Source: Marinomonas shanghaiensis (GTDB lineage Bacteria > Pseudomonadota > Gammaproteobacteria > Pseudomonadales > Marinomonadaceae). Taken from it: a DNA stretch of 64,000 bases. Both the position numbers and the translations under genes were made by a program. This document shows, piece by piece, positions 18,079-27,579 of the stretch (positions are counted from its first letter, which is position 1; every line of letters begins with the position of its first letter). Below the pieces are notes generated by a model that was not told where the DNA came from, did not search any database, and saw only the letters and a program-made list of their open reading frames with translations. The DNA is taken from positions 62,001 through 126,000 of the forward strand of contig NZ_QGOK01000013.1 of NCBI RefSeq assembly GCF_003259175.1. The letters are read 5' to 3'.

Positions 18079-18240
18079 AAAAAGCCATTTAATTCTCCGA
18101 ATTTGGCCTTGTCATAAGCAAATAAAGTTCGAAAAAAATATTGCTATGGATTACTGAATCTTTTGGTTCTAGCCGCGCTAATGATCTGTATTTTGATGCG
18201 CTCTATTTCGTTTGAGGGCTCTATATTTAGGAGAAAGTGA

Positions 18241-18681
18241 ATGAAAAAAATTGATGTCACTGAAGCAATTTTTGCGATGAAAAAAGAAAAAAATCTCAGT
18301 TGGGAGTCTATCGCGCAAGCCACTGGTATGACGGATGTCTGGATCACTTCGGCTTGTTTAGGTATGAACAGTTGTTCAGCGGATGTGGCTGATAAGCTGG
18401 TGGCTTTTTTAGGTTTACCAGCCGAAGCAAAATCCGCGCTGATGGAGTATCCAACCAAAACCTGGGATCAAGCGATTCCACAAGATCCTTTGATTTATCG
18501 ACTGTATGAAGTGGTAGGCGTTTATGGACCAACATTGAAAGAAGTAATTCAAGAGAAATTTGGCGACGGCATCATGAGTGCGATTGATTTTTCTATGACG
18601 GTCGATAAGGAAGAAAACCCTAAAGGAGATCGTGTGATTTTGACACTGAACGGGAAGTTTTTGCCATATAAATCTTGGTAA
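18241..18681 (+). CDS. cynS: Cyanate hydratase (cyanase)
   Basis: A 146-residue cyanase decomposing cyanate with bicarbonate to ammonia and CO2. It has the N-terminal helical DNA-binding-like domain (residues 1-70) and the unique C-terminal catalytic domain. The catalytic residues R87, E90 and S113 correspond to R96, E99 and S122 of E. coli CynS (YRLYEVVGVYGPTLK, FGDGIMSAIDF), all with the same offset of nine. The RBS is TAGGAGA. It lies 56 bases ahead of the FNT-type channel. No cynR, cynT or cynX neighbours are present; control appears to be via sigma-54. Confidence 0.95.
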   Translation: MKKIDVTEAIFAMKKEKNLSWESIAQATGMTDVWITSACLGMNSCSADVADKLVAFLGLPAEAKSALMEYPTKTWDQAIPQDPLIYRLYEVVGVYGPTLKEVIQEKFGDGIMSAIDFSMTVDKEENPKGDRVILTLNGKFLPYKSW

Positions 18682-18737
18682 TTATTTCTTTTCAAAAGTG
18701 AATCTTAGGTAATTTTAAAGAATAAGAGGGCGTAAAA

Positions 18738-19550
18738 ATGGCGTACATAGAACCAAGCGAATTTGTTACTAAGATGGTCGATGCGGGCGAGCAAAAAGTC
18801 TACATGTCGACAAAAGATACTGTTATCCGTGCTTTTATGGCTGGCGCCATTCTTGGTTTAGCGGCGGTATTTGCGATTACCGTCGCCACTCAAACAGGAA
18901 GCCCATTGCTGGGGGCGGTATTGTTTCCAGTGGGCTTCATTATGCTGTATTTGATGAAGTTTGATTTACTAACGGGCGTGTTTACTTTAGTGCCTTTGGC
19001 GTTACTGGATAAACGTCCGGGAGTGACTCCGGCGCAAGTCCTGCGTAATTGGGGCTTGGTGTTTATTGGTAACTTTGCAGGCGCTTTAACCACGGCGTTT
19101 TTTATGTCGTTTATTTTGACCTATGGTTATGCGACGGACGGTGGCGCACTGGCCGCAAAAGTGAGCTCAATTGGTGAGTCTCGTACTTTGGGCTATCAAT
19201 CCCATGGCGCTGGTGGTTGGTTTACCATTTTCATTCGTGGCATGTTATGTAACTGGATGGTGTCTATGGGCGTGGTTGGCGCAATGATCTCGACTTCAGC
19301 TGGCGCTAAAATGGCGGCTATGTGGATGCCGGTTATGTTGTTCTTTTACATGGGTTTTGAGCACTCTATTGTTAATATGTTCTTGTTCCCTTTTTCCATG
19401 ATTATGGGGGGCGAATTTACGGTATCGGACTATTTAATTTGGAACGAAATTCCGACGGTGTTGGGGAATTTAGCCGGTGGTCTATTGTTGGTCGGTTTGC
19501 CACTGTATCTGACGCATGTAAGAACTTCTGCGTCGCGTAAATTGGCATAA
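18738..19550 (+). CDS. Formate/nitrite transporter (FNT) family channel
   Basis: A 270-residue inner-membrane protein with about six membrane helices, of the FocA/NirC family. Recognisable parts are the first helix region (FMAGAILGLAAVFAITVATQ), the loop KFDLLTGVFTLVPLALLDKRPG, NWGLVFIGNFAGAL, and the central-histidine helix MGFEHSIVNMFLFPF. FNT pentamers pass small monovalent anions such as formate, nitrite and hydrosulfide. Being sandwiched between cyanase and a kinase/phosphatase, it may carry cyanate or nitrite; this is inference from position. The start follows AAGAGGG. Confidence 0.9.
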   Translation: MAYIEPSEFVTKMVDAGEQKVYMSTKDTVIRAFMAGAILGLAAVFAITVATQTGSPLLGAVLFPVGFIMLYLMKFDLLTGVFTLVPLALLDKRPGVTPAQVLRNWGLVFIGNFAGALTTAFFMSFILTYGYATDGGALAAKVSSIGESRTLGYQSHGAGGWFTIFIRGMLCNWMVSMGVVGAMISTSAGAKMAAMWMPVMLFFYMGFEHSIVNMFLFPFSMIMGGEFTVSDYLIWNEIPTVLGNLAGGLLLVGLPLYLTHVRTSASRKLA

Positions 19551-19564
19551 GGTATTTACTTCAA

Positions 19565-19598
19565 AACTCTGTGAGTATTTATGCTTGCAGAGTTTTTT
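19565..19598 (+). terminator. Probable terminator after FNT gene
   Basis: Stem AACTCTG (19565-19571) / CAGAGTT (19588-19594) followed by T residues to 19598. It lies only 17 bases before the next start codon, so it may partly uncouple the kinase/phosphatase gene from cynS-FNT or act as an attenuator. Confidence 0.65.
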
Positions 19599-19614
19599 GT
19601 ATTTAAGGATCTTG

Positions 19615-21330
19615 ATGAAAGCACTGGAAATAAGTATTGGCCGCGCTACCAATAGGGGCAAAAAAGCCATTAATCAAGACAGTTTGGGCAGTCTGATCCC
19701 TATAGAACCGCTGCTCACCACCAGGGGGATTGCTCTTGTCATCGCCGACGGCATCAGTTCTAGCCCAGTGAGCCAAGTCGCTAGTGAATTCGCTACTACG
19801 CGTTTTTTAGACGATTTTTACCACACTTCGGACGCGTGGTCGGTGAAAACATCTGGCGAAAAAGTCATTCACTCCATCAATGCCGCTCTGTATTCTCAAA
19901 CCCAGAATGGCCCCGGCCGATTCGATAAAGACAAAGGTTATGTTTGTACTTTTTCCGCCATTGTTCTGTGCGCAAATGCGGCGCATATTTTTCATTTAGG
20001 CGACAGCCGTATTTATCGCTTACTCGATGGCAAATTTGAGCAACTCACAAAGGACCATCGTCGAGTGGTGTCGACTAATGTGAGCTATTTGACGCGTGCC
20101 TTAGGCATAGAACCGATTTTAGAATTGGATTATCAAACCGTACCGATGAACAAAGACGACATATTTGTGATGGCGACGGATGGTGTGTATGAATTCGTCA
20201 CGGCTGAGCAAATGATTACCTGTATTGCCGAGTCTGAGAGTGTGGACCAAGCCGCAGAGCATATTATCTCGCTAGCACTGAGCAATGGCAGCGATGATAA
20301 TTTGAGTATGCAAATTGCCCGTGTTGACGAGGTGCCAAGTTATCAATGGGACGAGGTAGTGCAAAATGTCTGTCAATTACCTGTGCCGCCGCCATTAAGA
20401 GAAAGAATGGCATTTGACGGCTACGAGATACTTCGTTCTCTTTATGTGAGCAGCCGCAGCCATGTGTTTTTGGCACGGGATATGGAGAGTCATGAACATG
20501 TGGTGATAAAAACGCCTTCAGCGGAACTGAGCGACGATAGCGCGTACTTGGAAAGCTTCATGTTAGAAGATTGGATTGCCAAACGCCTCAATAATCCTCA
20601 TGTAGTGAAAGCGATGGAGACGCCTCGGCAACGACAATTTCTGTATTTGGTAACCGAATACATCGAAGGACAGTCCCTTGCTCAATGGATGATAGATAAC
20701 CCCAAACCGACATTAGAAAAAATCCGCGACATCCTTTCACAGATCGCCAATGGCTTGCAGGCGTTTCATCGTAAAAGCATGATTCATCAAGATATTCGCC
20801 CAGCGAACATCATGATAGATAAACACGGCACAGTGAAAATTATCGATTTTGGCTCTACTCATATTGCAGGTGTGAGCAACACCAAAGACGATGAGGTTCT
20901 GCGTGGCACCATGCGCTATTCCGCACCAGAATACTTTCTTGGTCATGCGGGTTCTGAGCGCTCCGATATTTATGCTCTCGGCGTCATTGCCTACCAAATG
21001 TTATCTGGCAACCAATTCCCTTATAGCCCGAAAATTGCTCAAGCAAAAAGCATCACCGCTCAACGTCGCCTAACCTACCGTAGTGTGATTACCGAAGACT
21101 CTGAATTGCCCGTTTGGATTGACGATGCATTGCATAAAGCCTTACACATCAATCCGTTAAAACGTTATGAAGAAGTCTCTGAATTTATCTACGACTTGCA
21201 TCACCCAAATCAAATCTTCCTCGATCGTAATCGACCGCCACTTATACAACGCAACCCAGTGATGTTCTGGCAAGGCGTGTCTTTCTTCTTGTTTTTGGTG
21301 ATTGGTTTTTTATTGCTGGTAAAATTTTAG
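19615..21330 (+). CDS. Fused PP2C phosphatase / Ser-Thr protein kinase, tail-anchored
   Basis: A 571-residue bifunctional signalling protein. Residues about 1-240 are a PP2C-type phosphatase with metal-binding aspartates visible (NQD22, ADG45, LGD130SR, ATD189G, SDDN 226-229). Residues about 268-530 are a Hanks-type kinase with K299 (HVVIKT), catalytic loop HQD393IRPAN, DFG 411-413, and APEYFLG. The glycine-rich loop is replaced by a serine-rich one (SLYVSSRSHVFLA). The C-terminus has one membrane segment (FWQGVSFFLFLVIGFLLLV), tethering both domains to the inner membrane. In other proteobacteria such fusions sit beside nitrate/nitrite transport genes, in line with the adjacent FNT gene. The ATG at 19615 is chosen over 19585, which lies within the terminator. 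Confidence 0.9.
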   Translation: MKALEISIGRATNRGKKAINQDSLGSLIPIEPLLTTRGIALVIADGISSSPVSQVASEFATTRFLDDFYHTSDAWSVKTSGEKVIHSINAALYSQTQNGPGRFDKDKGYVCTFSAIVLCANAAHIFHLGDSRIYRLLDGKFEQLTKDHRRVVSTNVSYLTRALGIEPILELDYQTVPMNKDDIFVMATDGVYEFVTAEQMITCIAESESVDQAAEHIISLALSNGSDDNLSMQIARVDEVPSYQWDEVVQNVCQLPVPPPLRERMAFDGYEILRSLYVSSRSHVFLARDMESHEHVVIKTPSAELSDDSAYLESFMLEDWIAKRLNNPHVVKAMETPRQRQFLYLVTEYIEGQSLAQWMIDNPKPTLEKIRDILSQIANGLQAFHRKSMIHQDIRPANIMIDKHGTVKIIDFGSTHIAGVSNTKDDEVLRGTMRYSAPEYFLGHAGSERSDIYALGVIAYQMLSGNQFPYSPKIAQAKSITAQRRLTYRSVITEDSELPVWIDDALHKALHINPLKRYEEVSEFIYDLHHPNQIFLDRNRPPLIQRNPVMFWQGVSFFLFLVIGFLLLVKF

Positions 21331-21421
21331 TTTTTCACATGACGCTTTTTTAAAAGAAAACATTTATTGTCTCAATTCAGGCGTTACACTGATGATCTAA
21401 CGAAATATGAGGTGGTAGGCT

Positions 21422-23902
21422 ATGTCTCTAGTGGCAAATATAATCTCCGATGATGCTTTTGATGGCGTTGCTTCGCGTCAAACTATGAAAGAAAGTATCC
21501 TGCACCATCTGCGCTATACTTTGGTACATTTGCCCCAACAGGCCACTGCGAGGGATTGGTGGTTGGCTTTATCTTTAGCCATTCGTGATCGTATTACCGA
21601 TGACATGTCGGTAACTCAAATCGCTCATAATCGCGACAATGTACGCCGTGTTTATTACTTATCGATGGAATATCTGATGGGGCGTATGTTGATCAATAAC
21701 GCCCATAATATCGGTGTATATGACGCCGCGAAACAAGCTATTGAAGAATTGGGTTTGGATTGGGAACAGATCTGTGACGAAGAGATGGACATGGGCTTGG
21801 GCAATGGCGGACTTGGCCGATTAGCCGCTTGCTTTTTAGACTCGTTAGCCACTTTAGATTTGCCTGCAATTGGTTACGGCATTTATTACGAATTTGGTTT
21901 GTTCAAACAAGAATTCTTGCAGGGTAAGCAAATAGAGCATCCGGATACATGGCTTAAATACGGTACGCCGTGGGACATCATTCGTCCTGAATATTCACAG
22001 ACCATTCAATACTATGGTCGTGTAGAAACGGCTTATGACAATGCTGGTAATAGCCGCTCCGTGTGGGTTGATACTCGTAGCGTAATGGGGGTGCCATTTG
22101 ATATCCCAGTCGCCGGTTATGATACCAAAACCGTGAACTTCTTACGTTTATGGTCTTCACATTCCACCGAAGATTTTGATTTAGAAGAGTTTAACAAAGG
22201 CGACTATGTTGAAGCGGTTCGTTCTAAGGCCATGGGCGAGACAATTTCTAAAGTATTGTATCCCAACGATCAAAATGCCAACGGTAAAGAGCTGCGTTTG
22301 GTACAACAGTACTTTTTTGTGGCGTGCTCTTTGGCCGATATTTTACGTCGATTTGAGAAAATGAACTCGGATTGGACAAAGTTACCTGAAAAAGCCGTGA
22401 TTCAATTGAACGATACGCATCCTGCCATCGCCATTGTGGAATTGACTCGAGTACTGTTGGATGACAAACACCTTGGTTGGGACACCACTTGGGATATTGT
22501 TATACGTACTTTTGCTTACACCAATCACACTTTATTGCCAGAAGCGCTCGAAAAATGGAGTGTTGGGCTATTTGAGAAAGTGCTACCGCGACATCTGCAG
22601 CTTATCTATGAGATTAATCATCGTTTTATGGGTGAAGTGGCTCAGCACTGGCCGGGCCGCGATGATATATGCCGTGCCTTGTCTGTCATTGAAGAAGGCG
22701 AGCATAAAATGATCCGTATGGCGCATTTAGCGGTGATTGCCAGCCATAAGGTCAATGGTGTGGCGGCGCTGCATTCTCAACTGCTGAAGAGTGAACTTTT
22801 CCCGCATTTTGACCAGCTTTATCCGGGAAAATTTACCAATAAAACCAATGGCATCACGCCTCGTCGCTGGTTATTAGGTTGTAATCCCGGATTGGTACAA
22901 CTTTTCGAACGATATGGAATTGATAGTGATTGGCCAAAGCATTTAGAGCGCTTGCGTAAATTAGAAAGCTTCTTGGATGATAACGCCTTTTTAGACGACT
23001 TCATGGCGGTCAAACATCAAAATAAAGTGCATCTTGCCAATATCATTAAAAAAGAATGCGGCATAGACGTCGATCCATTTGCCTTGTTTGATGTGCAGAT
23101 CAAATGCTTGCATGAATACAAGCGTCAGCATCTAACCCTGTTAAATATTCTGACCTTATACCATCGGTTATTGAATAACCCTGCATTGGACATGGTACCA
23201 CGAGTATTTATTTTTGGTGCGAAAGCGGCACCAGGTTATGCGTTAGCAAAAAATATTATTTACGCCATTAATAGTGTGGCAAGGGTTATTAACAACGACC
23301 CGCGCACTATGGGCAAATTGAAAGTGGTCTTTCTGCCCAATTATCGTGTGTCTTTAGCATCGCATATTATCCCCGCAGCGGATTTGTCTGAGCAAATATC
23401 TACCGCAGGAAAAGAAGCGTCTGGCACCGGCAACATGAAATTGGCCCTAAATGGCGCAGTGACCATTGGTACTATGGATGGCGCTAATGTGGAAATACTC
23501 GAAGAAGTCGGGCCAGACAACATTTTTATTTTTGGCTTAAACGTCGATCAAGTGAGGGCGTTGGATCATAAAGGGTATAATTCGTACCAGTATTATCAAC
23601 AAGATGAAGAGCTAAAAGGCGCCCTAGATTGGCTGTGTTCAGGTCATTTTTCGCCAAACGATCCTCATGCCTTTGATGATATTCGAAACAGCCTACTCGC
23701 TGGAGGAGACCCTTATAAAGTCATGGCCGATTACCGCGCCTACATGGACTGCCAACAGCAAGTGTCAGACGCCTACCAAGACAAAACACGCTGGGCACGC
23801 ATGGCCGTTTTAAACACCGCCCGCATGGGGAAATTCTCATCAGATCGTACTATTCAAGAATACGCTGACGAGATTTGGAAACTGCCCGCGCACCCAGTGT
23901 AA
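21422..23902 (+). CDS. glgP: Glycogen/maltodextrin phosphorylase
   Basis: An 826-residue GT35 phosphorylase releasing glucose-1-phosphate from alpha-1,4-glucans. The PLP lysine is K673 in [15 protein letters not shown]. Other family motifs are [76 protein letters not shown] and [15 protein letters not shown] sequence. Length is normal. The RBS is GAGGTGG. No other glg genes are nearby, so it is probably its own transcription unit. Confidence 0.95.
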   Translation: MSLVANIISDDAFDGVASRQTMKESILHHLRYTLVHLPQQATARDWWLALSLAIRDRITDDMSVTQIAHNRDNVRRVYYLSMEYLMGRMLINNAHNIGVYDAAKQAIEELGLDWEQICDEEMDMGLGNGGLGRLAACFLDSLATLDLPAIGYGIYYEFGLFKQEFLQGKQIEHPDTWLKYGTPWDIIRPEYSQTIQYYGRVETAYDNAGNSRSVWVDTRSVMGVPFDIPVAGYDTKTVNFLRLWSSHSTEDFDLEEFNKGDYVEAVRSKAMGETISKVLYPNDQNANGKELRLVQQYFFVACSLADILRRFEKMNSDWTKLPEKAVIQLNDTHPAIAIVELTRVLLDDKHLGWDTTWDIVIRTFAYTNHTLLPEALEKWSVGLFEKVLPRHLQLIYEINHRFMGEVAQHWPGRDDICRALSVIEEGEHKMIRMAHLAVIASHKVNGVAALHSQLLKSELFPHFDQLYPGKFTNKTNGITPRRWLLGCNPGLVQLFERYGIDSDWPKHLERLRKLESFLDDNAFLDDFMAVKHQNKVHLANIIKKECGIDVDPFALFDVQIKCLHEYKRQHLTLLNILTLYHRLLNNPALDMVPRVFIFGAKAAPGYALAKNIIYAINSVARVINNDPRTMGKLKVVFLPNYRVSLASHIIPAADLSEQISTAGKEASGTGNMKLALNGAVTIGTMDGANVEILEEVGPDNIFIFGLNVDQVRALDHKGYNSYQYYQQDEELKGALDWLCSGHFSPNDPHAFDDIRNSLLAGGDPYKVMADYRAYMDCQQQVSDAYQDKTRWARMAVLNTARMGKFSSDRTIQEYADEIWKLPAHPV

Positions 23903-23915
23903 ACAGAAATAAGTT

Positions 23916-23991
23916 GCGCTTTCTGCGACGGTCTTCATCCCTTGTAGGGCAGTATGAGGGAGGAACGACCGTAATCTGCCATTGAAAGCGC
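23916..23991. repeat. Nested inverted repeat downstream of glgP
   Basis: GCGCTTTC (23916-23923) pairs with GAAAGCGC (23984-23991), and inside it ACGGTC (23928-23933) pairs with GACCGT (23967-23972). No T-run follows. It could be a terminator stem, a small non-autonomous element or a remnant at the left edge of the AT-rich accessory island. The rest of 23903-24143 shows nothing else. Confidence 0.4.
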
Positions 23992-24143
23992 CGCTTTCAC
24001 CTGTAGGTGGCTGCTTTAACATGTGCTGTTTTGCTATGAATATCTTGGACCTAGGTTGGGCTTTGAGATACGAGCAGATAGATGGACAGGATGTATAGAA
24101 ACTTGGAATAATAATGAAAAAATTATAAGAAGATGGATAAATC

Positions 24144-24419
24144 ATGCTTAAAAATAAGCCCATTGAATTACAGGTAGCTGATCTTGAAAGCATTCCACAA
24201 GCTGGAAGTGGGAAATATTTCAGCAAGGGAGGAGTTTCAATTGGCACATGCGTTGTTGTCAGGGATACTTCAAATAATGATTGGTGTGTAGAAATATCAG
24301 AAATAAACTCTGATTCGATTGGTGGTATTATTTCTGGTTCGCATGGCCATTTTTATTTTGATGAGCCCACTGGGCTAAAATTGGAGTTCGATATAAAAAA
24401 TGTATTTCTTATCCTTTGA
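24144..24419 (+). CDS. Hypothetical protein
   Basis: A 91-residue protein I do not recognise (MLKNKPIELQVADLESIPQ ... ISGSHGHFYFDEPTG). It looks soluble, beta-rich and without a signal peptide. A weak RBS (AGAAG) precedes the ATG. Base composition is more AT-rich than glgP and it begins the accessory stretch that continues with the HNH protein, LysR and EamA genes. It could be an immunity or adaptor protein; no function is claimed. Confidence 0.5.
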   Translation: MLKNKPIELQVADLESIPQAGSGKYFSKGGVSIGTCVVVRDTSNNDWCVEISEINSDSIGGIISGSHGHFYFDEPTGLKLEFDIKNVFLIL

Positions 24420-24527
24420 GTGCAAAGGATTTATAAAAAACATTTAAGAATCATTAGTTTAATTCCTTTTAACCTTCAAACTGCTGCGCAGTTTTCCAGT
24501 CTTTCAATGATAGTTAGGTTATCGTAC

Positions 24528-25208
24528 ATGGCAGAATTCAAAGGAAGCATTCAAGAGTTCCATAACTTCGTTGGACCACGAATCCGGAACTTGATAAATA
24601 GCTTCACTAGGTTGCATAGAATAGGTAGAGGTGGAACTTGTGAAATGTGCGGTTCTCAGGCAATTCTGCAGTCAGCTCATGTACATGGTCGAGAACGACG
24701 TGCAATTATTGAGAAGGTCCTGTCTGAATATCTCAATAGTGCTGGATACGTCGTATGCGACATCAAACAGGCGGAAGATAAAATTCTCTTGGCTCATGAA
24801 CCAGTGCATGAGACGTTCAAGTTCATTTGCCAGCCTTGTCATACGCAGTACGATAGTACTACTCCTAAGTCAGGGCTGATTGATTCAGATAATTTGAATA
24901 CCGCACAGCAAACCGGTGAATTTAGTAAGTTAAGCCGCATACGGCTTTGGGCGGGCAGACCAGAACAAGCAAATAGTCGGATCATCCGAGCTTTTTTGGA
25001 GCTTGAAACTGAAAATGACGTTACCGTTGAGGAGCTTCGGAACTACTGCTCAAAAAAATACGACGTTGAAAACTTCGACCAACATTTTGCGTCAATGAAG
25101 ACTGATGCAGGGAATTCTCATGGAAAGGTTTTCTTCGAGAGCAAGGGACTAGTTAATCTATGGGGTACAGTTAGAGTTGAGGTTGAGCATCATTTTTCAC
25201 AAACCTAG
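24528..25208 (+). CDS. HNH-like zinc-binding protein of unknown function
   Basis: A 226-residue protein with a putative HNH/zinc-finger nuclease core: C38-x2-C41 (CEMCGSQ), H51-x-H53 (SAHVHGRERR) and C101-x2-C104-H105 (CQPCHTQYD). This order (CxxC, histidine pair, CxxC-H) is that of treble-clef HNH nucleases, but about 45 residues separate the halves. I take the start at 24528 (MAEFKGSIQEF); longer starts lack an RBS. The C-terminal 70 residues (NDVTVEELRNYCSKKYDVENFDQ) look like a helical winged domain. It sits in an AT-rich island. A restriction or defence role is possible but there is no partner gene to support it. Confidence 0.6.
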   Translation: MAEFKGSIQEFHNFVGPRIRNLINSFTRLHRIGRGGTCEMCGSQAILQSAHVHGRERRAIIEKVLSEYLNSAGYVVCDIKQAEDKILLAHEPVHETFKFICQPCHTQYDSTTPKSGLIDSDNLNTAQQTGEFSKLSRIRLWAGRPEQANSRIIRAFLELETENDVTVEELRNYCSKKYDVENFDQHFASMKTDAGNSHGKVFFESKGLVNLWGTVRVEVEHHFSQT

Positions 25209-25695
25209 TCAACAATATCAAGCGAATTGCTGCTATTTTGAGTTAAGTGGTTTTGCATTGCCGCCCTAGCCCTATCTGAAGTCTTTGACACCTAATACGG
25301 CATAGGTTGATCTTTGTTGGCAACCAAGCTTGTAAATGAGCGTTAACCCTTCCTCACAACTTTTAGCAATACAATGATTATAGTGTTCGTTATTCCTATT
25401 ATTGAAACGAAGATGTAAAGTATGAAGCAGAACATTGTGTATATTGCTTTGGTTAGAGGGCATTGTTCAGCAAGACTACTTCTTTCATATTGAACGTTCT
25501 GAAAATACTTTTCTGCCGTGAAAATTAAGGTAGAGGTGCTTCATAGAAAAGAGTTTTGATCTTGTGTCATCATAGGTCTTAATGGCAAAAATTTTTAACT
25601 TCAATAGAAAAATTAAATTAATAGAGTATTTTTCAATATAGTAACTAGTTAAAAATAGTAATGAGGACTTGGTGTAATTTTAAGGGAGAATGTTA
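25209..25695. other. AT-rich intergenic region with gene remnant
   Basis: This 487-base stretch carries no intact gene that I can support. It contains a decayed copy of the start of the VOC gene at 25422-25453 and the promoter of the following LysR gene in its strongly AT-rich right half. A leftward open frame (25272-25463) is antisense to the remnant and has no family resemblance. Confidence 0.5.
25422..25453 (+). pseudogene. Fragment resembling the 5' end of the VOC gene
   Basis: ATGAAGCAGAACATTGTGTA and the next dozen bases (ending ATTGCTTTGGT) match the first 32 bases of the VOC gene at 27857-27888 with only five or so differences, encoding MKQNIVYIALV against MKQDIVHIALV. Similarity also extends weakly upstream (TTATTG...GAA...AAAG). 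After this the frame is lost. It looks like an old duplication remnant; the two copies bracket the LysR-EamA pair. Confidence 0.5.
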
Positions 25696-26553
25696 ATGTC
25701 AAAAAATATTGATATTGTAACATTAAGGAGCTTTAGCGCTGTTGTTGAGCACGGGGGAGTTTCTAAAGCTGCAAAGGCGTTATATCTTACTCAATCAGCG
25801 ATTTCTCAACATATAAAACGGCTGGAAAGCATGCTTGATACAACTTTATTTAGCCGAGCGGGTAGGGGGCTGGTTCTTACCCCTACAGGTGAAATGTTGC
25901 TAGAGTATGCATCTAAAATACTGTTAACAAATGATGCGATTATTAATCACTTTAGAAAAGAAGTCGAAAAAAATTATATTTCTATAGGATTGTCAGAACA
26001 TATATCCCATGTTTACTTACCAAAGATACTTTCAATTAGCAGTAAAATGCCAAACATTCAATTAGATGTGAAAATCGGTTTAAACCAAAAATTATTTTCC
26101 GATTTAAATGATGGAATGTTAGATATTGCATTATTGGTTTGTGAACAGGGGGCTCATAGTAAAAAAGTGGTTGGACAATTTGAGGTTTTCTGGGCATCTT
26201 CTCCAGAAACATACTCTAAAAAAGATCATAAAGCATTACCTATTATCCTTTATGATGGTCCATGTATGTTTCGTACTATGATGATATCAACATTAGAGGC
26301 ACATAATATTCAATGGGAAGTTGTTTATAATGCTTCCAGTATAGGTGATTTAAAAGCCGCTATTGAAGCAAAAATTGGGATTTCAGCATTACTCAGTTGT
26401 GAAATTGATGGTTATTTAAATGAGGGAAAGCCTCAATGTTCAAATTTACCAAAACTACCTAAAGTAGATGTTGTTTTACACAGTAGGACATATGGCAAAG
26501 ACCCTGTTATTACGGATATTATAGACGCACTTAACAAGTATGTTTTTATATAG
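25696..26553 (+). CDS. LysR-family transcriptional regulator
   Basis: A 285-residue LysR regulator with an N-terminal helix-turn-helix (VTLRSFSAVVEHGGVSKAAKALYLTQSAISQHIKRLE) and an effector domain. AAGGGAGAA precedes two ATGs; the second (25696) has proper spacing. It is markedly AT-rich with many A/T-ending codons, suggesting horizontal acquisition. It converges on the EamA exporter gene, which it may regulate as in other LysR/EamA pairs. Confidence 0.88.
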   Translation: MSKNIDIVTLRSFSAVVEHGGVSKAAKALYLTQSAISQHIKRLESMLDTTLFSRAGRGLVLTPTGEMLLEYASKILLTNDAIINHFRKEVEKNYISIGLSEHISHVYLPKILSISSKMPNIQLDVKIGLNQKLFSDLNDGMLDIALLVCEQGAHSKKVVGQFEVFWASSPETYSKKDHKALPIILYDGPCMFRTMMISTLEAHNIQWEVVYNASSIGDLKAAIEAKIGISALLSCEIDGYLNEGKPQCSNLPKLPKVDVVLHSRTYGKDPVITDIIDALNKYVFI

Positions 26554-26673
26554 GTATTTACTTTCAATTTTAACTCTATGATTTAACCCTTTAATTTTTT
26601 TTGCTCCACACATTTTACATTCCTCTTCAATTATTTTTTATACACGTATGATTTAAGTTGTTTTAATTAATTC

Positions 26674-27579
26674 TTAAGGTTTACTGTGTGTTGCTAGATA
26701 AACCCCTGATACAGCTACGGTAAATCCAAGCATTTCAACCAATTCAAAATCGTCACCTAATACTAGCGTTGCCATTATGGCTGTCGTTGGAGGGATTAAA
26801 AAGAATAAGCTAGAGACAGCGGATGCTTTTCCGCGACGAAGTAATAGATACATCAAGCTAATGGCACCGATGGAGTTCATTAATGCTAGCCAAGCTGTGG
26901 AGGCAATAAACCCGAAGCTCCATTGTACTGTCATTGTTTCGAAGTTAGACGCGAGTAGCCACATAATCATAGCGGCAATCGTTAATTGAATAGCTCCACC
27001 ACTACGTAGATCCATAGATTGACAGAATTTTTTCTGATATAACGCTCCGGATGTAATGCCAAGTAAAGCGATGATTACAAAGAAGTATCCCATAGGATTA
27101 ATGTCCGTAAAGTTTAATCCTTCCGAAACGACTAGGGCGACGCCACAAATCCCTAGTAATAGCCCACCCCATTGTTTTTTTGTAACGGTCTCTCCAAGGA
27201 AAAAGCCAGCGCCAATAGCGGTTAATATAGGCATAGTTCCAACGATTAATGCGGATACTCCAGCAGGAACGCCGAGATTCATACCGCTGTAAAGTCCTCC
27301 GAATTGGACGGCTTGTATTAACACTCCAACAACTCCTACGTGTAGAAATTTTTTACCTTTAGGCCAAGGCGCTTTCATCAATAAAGAAACAATCGTCAGA
27401 ATTGCAGCAGCACTACCAAAGCGAAATAAAGTCATAGTAAAAGGTTCTGCGTAATCAAGTCCTATCGCACCGCCGATATAGCCAGAACTCCACAGCACTA
27501 TAAATAAAAAAGGTAGAGTGATAGCAGGTAGTAACTCTTTATTAGAAAATAAGTCATTAGTCTTTTTAGAGGTTTCCAT
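26674..27579 (-). CDS. EamA-family drug/metabolite transporter
   Basis: A 301-residue inner-membrane protein with ten membrane segments in two EamA repeats (first FLFIVLWSSGYIGGAIGLDYAEPFTMTLFRFG; second starting about YFFVIIALLGITSGALYQKKF). Members usually export amino acids or metabolites. I begin at the ATG at 27579 (METSKKT), which gives normal length; a longer frame to 27669 adds an atypical N-terminus. It converges with the LysR gene and is AT-rich like it. The substrate is unknown. Confidence 0.88.
   Translation of the reverse strand: METSKKTNDLFSNKELLPAITLPFLFIVLWSSGYIGGAIGLDYAEPFTMTLFRFGSAAAILTIVSLLMKAPWPKGKKFLHVGVVGVLIQAVQFGGLYSGMNLGVPAGVSALIVGTMPILTAIGAGFFLGETVTKKQWGGLLLGICGVALVVSEGLNFTDINPMGYFFVIIALLGITSGALYQKKFCQSMDLRSGGAIQLTIAAMIMWLLASNFETMTVQWSFGFIASTAWLALMNSIGAISLMYLLLRRGKASAVSSLFFLIPPTTAIMATLVLGDDFELVEMLGFTVAVSGVYLATHSKP

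Larger units (their letters stand above)
17563..18240 (+). promoter_or_regulatory. Long regulatory region upstream of cynS
   Basis: A 678-base region without a supportable gene. It contains GGTGC repeats at 17728-17745 that resemble half-sites for NtrC (TGGTGC), a strong sigma-54 promoter match at 17876-17892, and a predicted leader of about 340 bases. A short open frame at 17709-17939 is hydrophobic but has no RBS, spans the promoter and is probably not a gene. Confidence 0.5.

Noticed and set aside
23916..24140. Integron attC site or MITE downstream of glgP
   Set aside because: There is an inverted repeat but no GTTRRRY/RYYYAAC core pair, no integrase and no target-site duplication that I can see.
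25272..25463. Leftward 63-codon frame as a transposase fragment
   Set aside because: No recognisable transposase motif; it is antisense to the VOC-gene remnant.
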